Shown piece by piece: positions 33,424 through 44,540 of a stretch of 64,000 nt of DNA. Source of the stretch: Diaporthe sp. PMI_573 (lineage: Eukaryota > Ascomycota > Sordariomycetes > Diaporthales > Diaporthaceae); contig JAJTUP010000012.1 of NCBI GenBank assembly GCA_021399435.1, forward strand, positions 372,001 to 436,000, given 5' to 3'. The first letter of the stretch is position 1, and the number at the start of each line of letters is the position of its first letter. The notes beneath the pieces are model-generated. The model was not told where the DNA came from. It made no database searches and worked only from the letters and a program-made list of their open reading frames with translations. The translations under genes and the position numbers were made by a program.

Positions 33424-34743
33424 GGTGCCTGACTATTGAGCTGGTTTCGGTAACCAAGAAAATACTGGAGGCGGGACACGGCGGTCGAAGACAGGGCGTA
33501 TATGGAGCTGGGAAAGCTTATTGTAGTCAGCATGCAGGTCGGGTTGGCGATGTATTCGACCACGAAGACAGGCGTGTCAGTCCCAAAGCACAAGGCACAC
33601 CCAGGCCATTGGTGGTGTGAGTGATGCGCTTCTTGGGTAGAAGGCAGGTAGGAATGGAACAGATTGTGGATCTTACATGTATAGTACAGTAAATCCAAAT
33701 ACGCTGCAAGTATGCAATCCCTAGAAGCAGCGCTTCATCTTGCGTGGAAAGCTGCCGAGGCCGCGGCCAAGTCTATTGGGTTCGTGTCTCGTGAAGGAAT
33801 CTCGACCGGGAAGGGATGGGACGACAGAGCCTCAAGTGGAGAGATGATGCAGATAGGCAGACGGGTTGGGGCTGCGGAAGATGAAGCAGAGCGGATGGAC
33901 GGGGTGCTATGCCGTTGCTGTGATCTATTTGCACTGCACGGTGTGGTCTTGAACTCCGATAGACTTGAAAGCTGGCCTGGACTTTTTCCAGAAACACCCG
34001 GCTACCGCTTGCGTGCCTGCCTCGCCTGCTCAACGCTTGTGGAAATGCGACCGTGGCCGTCTTCCTCCGAGCACCAAGGTACCTATCTTTAGTGCTAAGC
34101 AAGACCCCTGGAGATGCATGTCGTCGAGAAACCATGTACCCGGGTAGTGCGTTTGTACTACCCAGGCAGCTAGGTAAGTGTCCCGTGGCGTTGTTGCACG
34201 GAGTGACGTGCCGCAGACCTGTCTGTGCATGTGGGCTCGCCCCCAACCTGCCAAAGCTCAGCTGTCCTCTTGTCTGCTTGTCCGTCACGTCGATCGTCGG
34301 CCTAATCTTTGTGACAGGCTCCAGCTTATGCACACCATAGATCTGTTTGTTCCATTCGCCAGATACCTGTCCTTCACCGAACAACCCTCTCTGGGCCTGA
34401 CTGTTCTCTCCGAAACCCCATTTTTCCCGGGTCGAGCCTCGCACCCGCGCCCTCGCTCGCTGCTGACCAACGAGACCGAAACCCAGAAAGAGGATCCCAT
34501 ACCCACATTCACCAGCACACCGCAGGCACACAGCACGCGCCAGGTCCGCCTCAGATCAGCGACACCCTGCAAGTGCAAGTGGACTTCGAGGATGACAGCA
34601 TCCAGCTCCAGTCCCGGCACGACCACATGAGAGCTAGAGGGCTGCCACTTCACCCGGCCCACGCCGCAGGATAAATCATCGCTGCTCCCTCCCATATTAG
34701 GTCCCCAGAGGCAAGTGGGCTACTCGACTCGCCTGCCTGCGGG
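33424..34743. other. Divergent promoter region between sec16 and neo1
   Basis: The 1.3 kb spacer separates two divergently transcribed membrane-traffic genes and may carry shared promoter elements. A 252-codon minus-strand open frame (34531-33773) has no recognisable domain and is not called. Confidence 0.55.
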
Positions 34744-37700
34744 ATGCCTCCCTCAACTCCATACCACCCTACAGAGCCTCCAGATTCGCCCGCCGATGAC
34801 TCCGACTCCGACCTTGACCTCGACCTTCAAGAGCTTGACCCCCTCCCCGCCGATGAGCCCCGCAATAAGTCTGGGCTTTTAGGACACGATCGAGAAGCTG
34901 CTGAACAGAGGGCCCCTAGGATAGCCCTGCGCAACCTCCGTATGGGCAGTCTGCGCCGCAAGGGAAAGTCGTCCAGAGGCTATCCTGGCGTTGGTGGGGG
35001 CAGGGATGCCGGGCTCGACGACGCAGCCGCCCTGCTAGGTGACGGCGACGGGGACGGAGATGGCCAGTCCAGTCGCGAGAACTCGGGCGAGGACGCCCCG
35101 TTCTTGCGAGACCACGACGGCGGCTCACGTCGCCCCAACGGTCAGAAGCGGCGCCCGAGCGCGTCTGGCGGCCTGCGCCTGCCCAGCTTCATGTCCTCCA
35201 CCGGGTCGCAGCGTCAGGAGGAAGAGGAGCAAGACCAGGAGGAAGATGACCCATCAGCGTCCAGGCTCGTCGCCGTCGGCTCTGCCCAATCGACTCGTTT
35301 CCCGCCGAACCTCGTGTCGAACGCAAAGTACACCGCCTTCACCTTTCTTCCCATCACGTTATATAACGAATTCTCATTCTTTTTTAACATGTACTTCCTC
35401 CTCGTTGCCCTCTCACAAGCAATACCTGCCTTGAGGATCGGCTATCTCTCGACTTACGTCGCGCCCCTGGCCTTTGTCTTGGTGATCACGATGGGGAAAG
35501 AGGCATACGATGACATAGAACGAAGGCGCAGGGACAATGAGGCCAACTCAGAACCTTATGCTGTACTAGCGTTCGACGAGCCCGGTAACCCTGCTTCGTC
35601 TAGTCGCCCAACAAGAACGCTGAAGTCCACACGGAAGGGGCGCAAGGGCAAGCTTCCAGAGAGAGATAGGCTCTCTGACATCCAAGAAGAAGAGGAGCAA
35701 GCCGAAGGTTCTGGAATTCGCAGAGAGCCTTCTTCACAGGTCCGGGACATCAGCAAAAAGTCACGAGACCTGAAGGTTGGCGATGTCTTGAAGTTGGAGA
35801 AGGGCCAAAGAGTTCCTGCCGATGTGATCATCTTGAAATGTTTGTCCGGCGATGCGAATGCAGGCAGCGATGTTGAAGTGCCTCAGAAGGCCGAGCCGGA
35901 CCTTCTGGGTAGTATCGACGAGGCAGGAGAAAGCAGTGCTAGCCCGCCTGCGAGCACTGAGCCTGAGGAGAGCTCAGGGCCCGGCGGGGAGACGTTCATC
36001 AGGACGGATCAACTGGATGGTGAGACTGACTGGAAGCTTCGCGTCGCGTCGCCGCTGTCGCAAAATCTGGCCGTCGAGGAATTGGTCCGTCTCCGGGTTA
36101 CTGGTGGTAAGCCGGACAAGAAGGTCAATGACTTTGCTGGCACTCTTGAGCTTCTGCCGTCGAGACAGGAAGCCATGGGCAATAACACCAGCGCCCAGAC
36201 TGATAATAACCTGTCTAGCACGGCGCCTTTGTCCATAGACAACACTGCTTGGGCGAACACGGTCATCGCGTCCCACGCAACTACCTTGGCTGTGATCATC
36301 TACACCGGCCCTCAAACCCGGTCCGCTCTTTCCACAGCGCCTTCCAGGTCCAAAACCGGACTTCTGGAGTATGAGATCAACTCATTGACCAAGATTCTCT
36401 GTGCCTTGACACTGGGCATCTCCGTTCTCCTCGTCGCCCTGGAAGGCTTCGGGAATGAGCCGGGAAACACCTGGTATGTCAAGATCATGCGTTTTCTGGT
36501 CTTGTTCTCGACAATTGTTCCCATCAGTCTCCGAGTCAACCTTGACATGGGCAAGAGTGTTTACTCTTGGTTCATCCAACGCGATCCTGATATGCCGGGT
36601 GCCGTTGTTCGAACCAGCACGATTCCAGAAGATCTGGGTCGAATCGAGTATTTGCTAAGCGACAAAACGGGAACTCTGACTCAAAATGAGATGGAGATGA
36701 AGAAGATCCACGTGGGCACTGTGTCCTACGCCAATGAGGCGATGGACGAGGTTGCAGCATATGTGAACCAAGGATTCCAAGTCCCCTTGTCCACGGACCC
36801 AACCACAAATGGCACGCTCATCACGCCATCATCAACATTCACAGCGACAGCTAATGCTGGAGCCACACGTACACGCCGAGAAATTGGCACGAGAGTGCGC
36901 GACGTTGTGCTGGCACTGGCATTGTGCCACAATGTTACCCCCACGACAGACGAGGAGGACGGCAAGATGGTTACTGCATATCAGGCTTCGTCTCCCGATG
37001 AGATCGCCATCGTGAAATGGACAGAGGCCGTTGGATTACGACTCTCGTACCGGGATCGCAGAAGCATGGTGCTCGAGTCGCCAGAGACAGGCCGGCCAAT
37101 TGTCAAGGTGCGGATTCTCGATGTGTTTCCCTTCACATCTGACGGCAAGAGGATGGGAATTGTCGTTCAGTTCTTTGAGCGATCAGGGAGTGTTCCAAAT
37201 GTCAACAATGGTGAGATCTGGTTCTACCAGAAGGGTGCAGATACGGTGATGAGTTCAATCGTGGCTGCAAACGACTGGCTTGACGAGGAGACTGCCAATA
37301 TGGCCCGGGAAGGCCTGCGAACACTCGTTGTGGGCCGAAAACGCCTCTCGCCTGCCGAATATCAGGAGTTCCAGTCCAAATACCAAGAAGCATCTCTCGC
37401 CATCAGCGGGCGCGATACAGGCATGCAGAAAGTTGTCTCGCAGTACCTGGAGCGCGACCTAGAACTTCTTGGCGTCACGGGTGTGGAGGACAAGCTGCAA
37501 AGGGACGTGAAGCCCTCTCTTGAGCTCCTCAGGAACGCGGGTATCAAAATCTGGATGTTGACAGGCGACAAGGTGGAGACAGCCCGCTGCGTCGCTGTGA
37601 GCTCTAAGCTCGTCGCACGTGGCCAGTACATCTACACGGTCGCCAAGATGAAGCGCAAGGACCACGCGCAGGACCACCTCGATTTTCTTAGGAGCAAGGC

Positions 37701-38749
37701 AGACTCATGCCTTCTCATCGACGGCGAGAGTCTTGCCCTCTTCCTTACGCACTTCCGCACCGACTTCATCTCCGCAGCCGTCCAGTTGCCGACCGTTGTC
37801 GCGTGTCGATGCTCCCCCACGCAGAAAGCCGAGGTTGCAAAGCTAATCAAGGAGTTCACCAAGAAGCGCGTGTGTTGTATCGGCGATGGTGGCAATGACG
37901 TGAGTATGATTCAGGCCGCAGATGTCGGTGTGGGCATCGTGGGCAAGGAAGGTCGCCAGGCCAGTCTTGCGGCGGACTTTTCCATCGAGCATTTCTACCA
38001 CCTGACCAAGCTCCTCGTATGGCACGGTCGAAACAGCTACAAGAGAAGCGCCAAGCTCGCACAGTTTGTCATCCACCGTGGCTTGATCATAGCTGTTTGC
38101 CAGACCATGTACAGTATCGCTATCAAGTTCGAGCCCGAAGGCCTGTACAAGGACTGGCTCCTGGTTGGATATGCGACCGTGTATACCGCCATGCCTGTCT
38201 TGTCCCTCGTCCTGGACAAGGACGTCGATGAGGAGTTGGCCAACCTCTACCCCGAGCTATACAAGGAACTGACCTCAGGTCGGTCCCTTTCGTACCGGAC
38301 GTTCTTCGTCTGGGTGTTCGTCTCGATCTACCAGGGAAGCATGATCCAGGGTCTGTCCCAGCTATTGACCGAGGTCGACGGTCCTAAGATGGTCGCGGTC
38401 AGCTATACGGTGCTCGTGCTGAATGAGCTGCTCATGGTGGCAATCGAAATCACGACGTGGCACCCGGTCATGATCATATGCATCATTGGGACATTCCTGA
38501 TGTACTTAGGGTCGATTCCGTTCCTGGGTGGCTACTTTGACCTGGCCTTCCTGTTAACCTGGTGAGTACCCTTGTAGCCCCTCTGATGGATAGGGTGTCT
38601 CTTCCGCGACACTGGCTGACCAAACTCTTAGGGGTTTCTACTGGCGAGTCCTGGCAATCGGTGCGATCTCGCTCATCCCACCGTATGCTGGAAAGCTTAT
38701 CAGGCGGACCATGAAGCCACCTTCATACCGAAAGGTCCAGGGGATTTGA
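34744..38749 (+). CDS. neo1: P4-ATPase flippase Neo1
   Basis: Phospholipid-translocating P-type ATPase of the Golgi/endosome; Neo1 flips aminophospholipids to the cytosolic leaflet and, unlike other P4-ATPases, needs no Cdc50 partner. Exon 1 (34744-38561) and exon 2 (38632-38749) flank a 70 nt intron (GTGAGT donor, CTTAG acceptor), giving 1311 residues. Acidic disordered N-terminus (1-180); first membrane pair at about 196-260 with FNMYFLLVALSQAIP; actuator motif DGET (about 423) in DQLDGETDWKLR; PISLRVNLDMGK in the fourth membrane segment (about 592); phosphorylation motif DKTGTLT (Asp about 640); hinge GDGGNDVSMIQAADVGVGI (about 1047); final membrane segments and the tail PPYAGKLIRR from exon 2. 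An insertion with acidic Ser/Pro sequence lies at about 365-415. The neighbouring divergent sec16 also acts in the early secretory pathway. Confidence 0.95.
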
Positions 38750-39038
38750 TTCGATTGGCCTGACCTACAGGCTCGTGAATGTGCTTTTGCTGCTCTTCCC
38801 TTTTGTTTCCGGTCCGTTGCTGCACGCATAGCTTTGGCGTTGGGTTCCCAGCAGTGGCGTTTCTAGAACGACCATCTCGCATGTCTTGCCATATAGCTCT
38901 ATCTCCAGAATTGAGACTGCTTGTGACGTCTATTTGCTACTTGCGGCAAATGTAGGCCTGATTGGTATGCTATGAGTGCTCGCCACCAAGCCATCTCAGC
39001 CCCAGCCCCAATCAATATAGATGCTGTCTTTAGCCTCA

Positions 39039-40586
39039 TCATTGTTTGAGTACGAGCCAGTTCATCCACGCCTCCGGGTTCTTCTGCATGAGCCTGCGGA
39101 CGAGCCCTCCCACGGGACCCTGCCGTTCAGCACCATCCGCCCATACCTTGGGCCCCACGTACGCGCTGATGAACCCATCTGGACCAGATATCATGAGCAG
39201 GTTCTTGCCATTCGCGCCTTTCCCACCACATGCACACTCGCCTGCGACTCCCTGACGCTTCGGACCGGCATCGGACTCGTGCGTGCTGTGCTGGAGCTGC
39301 TGCTGCGAGTGATAATAGCACGACGGCTGCTCCGCCGGCGCGACCGCTGCCATTGATGGCGAGGGCTTGTGCGAGCCCTCGATCGCCCTCGTGACGTCTG
39401 CGCCGCTGATCGCACCGGCCTCGTCGTCCGCGACGCAACGGAGCTCCAGCTCATGGCCCCGGCTCCTGAACGCAGCCTGCAGGTCCCGCAGCTCCCGCAC
39501 AACAGGATGCTCGAGCCCCTCGGGGTCCTGATCCCCAGCTGATGACGCGGAGGACCCGCCAGCAGCGGAGGCCATCAGCCGGCCCCAGAACCCCCTCCCC
39601 GCGTTCCCTTGAGGAAGAAGCCGCGGGCACCCGGCGCAGTCGGCGCGCGACCTGCTCGCCCAGATGATCTCCATCGATAGCTTTCCTTCTTCTCCCCCCT
39701 GCCGCGCGGACGACAGCCGCAGCAGGTGCCGCGCCACCTGCAGCGCGGGCGCGACACCCGTGCCGCCGGCCAGGAAAACCACGCGCTCGCCGTGGCTGCC
39801 GAGCCTCGCGGCCACGTTGAACCCGAGGTGCGGGCCCCGCAGATACACCTTGTCGCCTGGTTGCAGGCGGGACAGGTACGTGGACATCTCGCCGCCGTGG
39901 TACCTGCGGACGAGGAAGCGCAGGTGGTGCGCGGGCGCCGCTGGATCATCACCGGCGGCGCCCGGGGCTAGGGGCAGAGGCGTATAGTTGCGCGCGATCT
40001 GCAGCTGCGGCTGCTTGATCTCGACGGACCACAGGCCGTGGGCCCAGGCGTCCTCGATCAGGGCGGCGTTGTCTGCCTGGTGCGGCGCCGGCGCCGAGAC
40101 GGTCAGGATGAAGGTTGTGGGTGAGGTCTGCTCTTTCGAGACAACCTTGAAGGGGACGAAGCTCTCGCCATTTAGGACGCCCTTGGGCGCGCTGCCGAAG
40201 GGGTTGCCAATGTCGGTTGCGGTGCTGAGGAGTGCCACACCCAAGAGGACCAATGTCAGGGCGACCAGTGGTCGGCCGCGTCGTGTCTTTCTCCCGTCTC
40301 CATTTGCCTTGGCTGTAGTGCTTGTAGTGCGCCTAGGTACCGTGCTCGCGAAGCCTCGCGCAGGCCCCCTTGGCCGTGTGGAGGAGCATAGCGTTCTGAA
40401 ACTCTCCTGGCTGCACCGTGGTATGGATGCTTTAGTGTTTGTTGATAATCGGCAAGCCCCTGATCTCGTGCCTGTACGCCGTAACTGTAGCTGCATGCAT
40501 GTGAGTGGCATTGGTGGTGGGATGGCGTCTGCAAAGCCACGGAGCCGGCATACCATTGCCGACCTTGTCAGATTCCTGCTTGCCAT
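39039..40586 (-). CDS. cyc2: Cyc2-like mitochondrial FAD/NAD(P)H oxidoreductase
   Basis: Ferredoxin-reductase-type flavoprotein. Yeast Cyc2 sits in the inner mitochondrial membrane and supports haem attachment to cytochrome c by reducing haem or apocytochrome. The 515-residue frame has an Arg/Ser-rich presequence (1-95), one membrane segment (RPLVALTLVLLGVALLST, about 104-121), an FAD-binding beta-barrel with ARNYTPLPL (about 198) and GGEMSTYLSRLQPGDKVYL, and an NAD(P)-binding half with FLAGGTGVAPALQVA (about 272). It ends with DGFISAYVGPK and a conserved-looking WMNWLVLKQ. The first 11 residues before the second Met may not be translated. Lies 362 bp downstream of aim32 on the same strand. 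Identity with Cyc2 is inferred from architecture. Confidence 0.8.
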   Translation of the reverse strand: MASRNLTRSAMVCRLRGFADAIPPPMPLTCMQLQLRRTGTRSGACRLSTNTKASIPRCSQESFRTLCSSTRPRGPARGFASTVPRRTTSTTAKANGDGRKTRRGRPLVALTLVLLGVALLSTATDIGNPFGSAPKGVLNGESFVPFKVVSKEQTSPTTFILTVSAPAPHQADNAALIEDAWAHGLWSVEIKQPQLQIARNYTPLPLAPGAAGDDPAAPAHHLRFLVRRYHGGEMSTYLSRLQPGDKVYLRGPHLGFNVAARLGSHGERVVFLAGGTGVAPALQVARHLLRLSSARQGGEEGKLSMEIIWASRSRADCAGCPRLLPQGNAGRGFWGRLMASAAGGSSASSAGDQDPEGLEHPVVRELRDLQAAFRSRGHELELRCVADDEAGAISGADVTRAIEGSHKPSPSMAAVAPAEQPSCYYHSQQQLQHSTHESDAGPKRQGVAGECACGGKGANGKNLLMISGPDGFISAYVGPKVWADGAERQGPVGGLVRRLMQKNPEAWMNWLVLKQ

Positions 40587-40948
40587 GCTCGAAGGCGGTG
40601 GTTAAGCTGTGACAACATGGGCGAAGCGTCGTATGTACAGCAGGTGATACGGATTGGTAAAGAAATCGCGGACAACTCAAGGTTCCAAGACTCAGGTTTT
40701 TGGCGACAATCACGTGCACTACAGCATCGTCTGCACTGTAGCCAGGTACTCGGAAATATAAGCATGAGAACGACTTGTGCGTTTGGCTCATTTAAGAGCC
40801 ATGAATCCCTCGTCAGTCATGATTTAAGGCGATCCAAATCAGCGAGGTTTGAGAAAAGATTCAGGGATTGAAAGTTACGTTGCGTATTTTACCGCCGTTG
40901 CAGCGTTCGTCCTCAAAGTCATGACGTTCTGTATTATTTCTTCCAAGT
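40587..40948. other. Spacer between aim32 and cyc2
   Basis: About 360 bp. It holds the 3' end of aim32 and the promoter of cyc2. No gene seen. Confidence 0.5.
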
Positions 40949-42097
40949 CTATAACCTCATAATCTGTCGGTCTTGCTTGATACCACCTCGAAACATGTTC
41001 TCGATGACTCGACCTTTGCCAATTGTCTCCGTGATGATGCCTTGCACATGCTTTGGCTCAACCCGACCATACCATAGGCCATGTCCAGCCAGGGGATGTT
41101 TCTCCCCATTAGCCATCTTCATAGACGGTGGCAGATATATTATTATGTTCCCAGCAAATTTGTGACCCCCAATGTGAGATATCAGACCAACGCGTGCCGT
41201 CGGAGCCGGCTCTTGGACGGCTCCCGTGATGACTTCAGCTTCACCTGGAACTTCAATCTCAACAGGCCCGCGGAGCACATCGACGCCTTGTCGAGCCAGC
41301 TGAGTCTCAAACTCACTCCTCAGCACAGGACCCATCACTCCACATCGCATGTCTCTCCCACCGTGACCGCATATGAGGACCAGAATGTCCTCGACATCCC
41401 TCACACCGTGAAGCAGCTGGCCATACATGGGCTTGCGCGTCAGACGGTCGCGATGTATTGGCGACAGACCGTCATGCGCAGAGTGCAACTTCTCCGGGAG
41501 CAGGAAGCCCTTCGCCAGCGCCTCGACACTGTCGAAGGACACCCTCGGCAGGAAAGGCACATACTTGAAGCTGGGCAGCAGATAGACCGACGTCGTGACG
41601 AGCTCGGTCCTCCTTGGAACCGAAGACGCGAAGGACGAGTTGAGAACGGAGATGTTGTGAAAGGGCTGCGAGGCGCGACGAGAAGAGACTTACCGTTAGC
41701 AGCGATCGCACCCACCTAGTCTCACGCACACGCGGGCTGAAAGTGTCCGACTCACGTCACTGTAGACACCTCCCCGGCCGAAGAGCTCCTTGAGGTCCGC
41801 AGCGAGGTTGTCGCCGCTGTTGTCCTCGTCGATCCGCGACGGCCAGTCGTCCTTGCCCGTGCACACGAGCACCTGCTCGCTGTAGTTTGAGATGAGCCCG
41901 TTCAGCTTGCCCTTTTGGTCGATCTCGAGCCCCTCTGGCATCGCGGGCGTCGCGGCGCACTCGCATGTCGGCTTCGGGCAGGCCGGCACCGTCGGAAACG
42001 CTGGGGATCTTGCGCTGGCGCTGTAGAACCTCTGCGCTGAGGAGACAAAATGCCGTCTGGTCAGGCCAGATAGAGACCGAGGCGGGCGCAATGGCAT
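40949..42097 (-). CDS. aim32: Aim32-like sucrase/ferredoxin-like (thioredoxin-fold) protein
   Basis: Aim32 is a mitochondrial thioredoxin-like [2Fe-2S]-type protein linked to redox quality control of matrix and intermembrane-space proteins. Exon 1 (42097-41756) and exon 2 (41665-40949) are separated by a 90 nt intron with GTGAGT donor, GCTAAC branch and CGCAG acceptor; the product has 352 residues. The N-terminus is basic and Ser-rich, like a mitochondrial presequence. Cys40, Cys45 and Cys47 form ACPKPTCECA, and the second cluster is ICGHGGRDMRCG (Cys213, His215, Cys222), followed by SHIGGHKFAGNII, all hallmarks of the family. I chose ATG 42097 because the in-frame ATG at 42196 adds 33 residues that spoil the presequence start. 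Confidence 0.88.
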
Positions 42098-43237
42098 CTC
42101 AAGCTGGATAGGAAGATGAGTTCCTACTCTTATGACTTGAAAGTGAGCAGGGTGTTGGTTTATGGGTGACGCACTTATGTCTGTGGTTGCCACCAAGTTC
42201 TAAAGCAAACCCTGGGGGGCTCCCCTGGGGGGCTCCCCTGGTCGGTCTCCGAGAACTACCTCGGGGTTCATTCTAGCCACCCCCCCCCCCAAAAAAAACA
42301 AAAAGACCACAAGAAGGCAACATCCAGACTGAACAATGTCTAATCTTGTAGCTACATATTTCGTCAATTACCAATCTTTAAAATGAAAAAGTGATGCAGA
42401 ATGCGTGAACAGGCTCGTGTCTTTACGGCTAGACTCCAGGATTGCAGAGGAAAGCTCAATACACGTATCGCTATATTCAAGGTGACCACCGTCTCAGTCG
42501 ACTCTACTGCTATTTTGGATTGAAAGAAGGCTGCGTGATAAAGATCCAGCGCGACCAAATGTATGAGCCTGTCAATTCCCAGTCTCGAGTGACGCTATGG
42601 GTGACTCAAGCAACAACCGCCCAGATTATCTAGATTGCGGCACTCAAATTTGCCGGTTCTCGTTGGGACACCCTTTCTGTTAGTTGTTCCGTTGTGATCA
42701 TTACATCAAACTGGCCTGTCTAGTCCTATCTTGCATCCTTGATGAAAGCCGTCCTCTTTCGGCTCAGCGAGACATGGCACGTTCTCAGAATCCTGCGGCC
42801 TTTCAGACCGGCCGAGCTCCTTCACGTGGTACAAGATGAACATGCTTTTAGCCTCGGGCCATGCCATATGCCTTGGTTCCCATCACCCACGAGCTCTGCA
42901 CCCCATTTCCTCCGCCTATGATTCGGGGTTGGGTGGTCACGATGTTCCAAATGGTTTCGCGATTTCGTTGACTGCTGAGGAATTTGATACGTGAAGGCGT
43001 CCGTTGTGGCTTGATGAAGCTGAGCTGGGTCAAACTTCGTTTCATCAGTCATAGAGAGGCCACAGTTGCAAAGCGCAATGTCTCAAGGCGGCGAGGAAGC
43101 TTCAATGGTTCAGCGGTTCGGTCCGCCCATGAAGCATTTCCCGTCATTCGTCAGTCATCATGCGTGCTGGAGGCAGCCATCATCTGGTCGTCCTATTTTT
43201 CGTGTTGAAGTCTCCCTCGATTAAAAGATTCCCCCAA
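42098..43237. other. Intergenic spacer
   Basis: About 1.1 kb, mostly AT-rich, with no credible gene. It holds the GC-rich tandem repeat at 42204 and a C10/A8 homopolymer junction at 42281-42300. Confidence 0.5.
42204..42243. repeat. Short tandem repeat of CTGGGGGGCTCCC
   Basis: Two full 13 bp units and a partial third, with G6 and C4 runs alternating on both strands. It could form G-rich secondary structure. It sits about 110 bp upstream of the aim32 start. Confidence 0.75.
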
Positions 43238-43755
43238 TCACAAAGCTTGGGTGACCAACTCAAGGACATCGAAGAAGGCCTCACGGCTTTGGTCGTCAAA
43301 CTTGGTGATGCCCAGGCCCACGACGAGAGTCCTTCGGTCGTCAGGGTTCCTGAGAGCAAGATGGCTGGCAATCTGGGCGGCATACAGCTGGCCCAGAGTC
43401 TCCCTGTCCTGTCCTCCGCCACCGAGAAGTGTCTTGGGAGTCAGGTGAATGGAGGGGAGTGCCGAGAGCTCAGCCCTGGGCATGGCCATGTCCACGAGGG
43501 CCGGAGACGGGGCGGCAAGCGGCACCTGGACCTAATATTTATCATCAGTACTTGAAATTAATGCAAGTATTGACTTGAATTGCAACTTACCCATTGCGAC
43601 AGGCGGCCCTCTTGTGAGATTGTGAGCAGGATCTTGTCGGCGAAATTGGTGCACGAGACCTGGGTTGGCACGCCGTTGACCGTCCCGTTTGCTAATTTCG
43701 AGGGCGCCGGGAAGGGCTCCTCTCGAACGTCAGTCGATGCTAATGACGCCATCAT
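43238..43755 (-). CDS. pba3: Proteasome assembly chaperone 3 (Pba3/PAC3)
   Basis: Pba3 (PAC3, yeast Poc3/Irc25) with Pba4 guides alpha-ring formation of the 20S proteasome. Exons 43755-43591 and 43531-43238 flank a 59 nt intron (GTAAGT donor, ATTAG acceptor), both in phase 0, giving 152 residues. Family signs: the N-terminal strand pattern PFPAPSKLANGTVNGVPTQV, FADKILLTISQEGRLSQW, then LTPKTLLGGGGQDRETLGQL and the strand TLVVGLGI near the C-terminus. The second Met two codons in is an equally possible start. The gene is divergent from dhr1, about 785 bp away. Confidence 0.85.
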
Positions 43756-44079
43756 GGGATTGGGTCTTGGGCTTTGGAGTTATTGGCCGGGACAAGCCGA
43801 CATGAGGTGTTGACCTGTGTTGACGGAGGACTCAGAAGGTATGTAATGACCGAATACTGAGACTGAAAGCTTGAGCCGGGGTTGACAGCCCGAGCCCCAC
43901 CCCGCAAATGCCGGCCCGCCCACACGCCCGGGTCGCGTTGCAAGGGACCTAGCGCTCCACACTGGTGCTCAAGACCGTGTACTGAGCTTTCAGCAGAAAT
44001 CATCATGTCATTTGCTATTCCAGGTAAGTAGATTCTGAGAGAAACTATGCTGATGGGTATTGATCATAAATGAAATCAT
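43756..44079. other. Promoter region between pba3 and the 15 bp minisatellite
   Basis: Divergent spacer; nothing recognised apart from ordinary promoter-like composition. Confidence 0.45.
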
Positions 44080-44385
44080 TCCAAGGTAAAGTGTTCCATG
44101 GCGGATTTTCATTATAGAACCCCTGCCAGATTTTCTCATAGAAGAGTACCTACGGCCGAGTACCCAATAGAACATTGCCCTATTGCAGAAGAGTATCCTA
44201 CAGAAAAGTACTTAAGAGAAGAGTATCGCATGATAGATTGTCCCACAGCAGATTATTCGATAGCAGATTCTCAAGTTACCCCATGGCAGATTCTTAATTT
44301 GTCTTATAGAAGATCATCCCAGGGGAGGCTATCCAGTGGAAGGTTATCTACTAAGCAGCTGGAAGGATGGCAGTGTGCCACTGCA
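44080..44385 (+). repeat. Degenerate 15 bp minisatellite (forward orientation)
   Basis: About 18 imperfect units of a TCCCATAGAAGATTA-like 15-mer, for example TTCCATGGCGGATTT, TCCTACAGAAAAGTA, TCCCACAGCAGATTA, TTCGATAGCAGATTC and TCCAGTGGAAGGTTA. Period 15 is kept over most of the array, with a few longer or shorter units. It ends about 150 bp before the dhr1 start. The same unit occurs in reverse orientation at 48285. Confidence 0.8.
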
Positions 44386-44540
44386 GGTTCACCAGTACCC
44401 TGACTCCACACTACCCGCACTAGCAGCATGGACCCACAAAAAACTTTCTGATTTCATCGGATTCTCATATGAGAGACTGCACGTAGTCAACTGCCAGACA
44501 CCAGTGAAGAGATCTCAACCACTGCACCGTTGGGGACAAG

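Noticed and set aside
33773..34531. 252-codon minus-strand frame in the sec16/neo1 spacer
   Set aside because: No recognisable domain, composition like neighbouring non-coding DNA, and overlaps a comparable + strand frame.
41666..41755. Two-intron model in aim32 using a GTAAGT at 41693
   Set aside because: A single 90 nt intron already keeps phase, and the GCTAAC beside that GTAAGT is best read as its branch site.
42098..42196. 33-residue upstream extension of Aim32
   Set aside because: The ATG at 42097 gives a normal basic mitochondrial presequence; the extension is not presequence-like.
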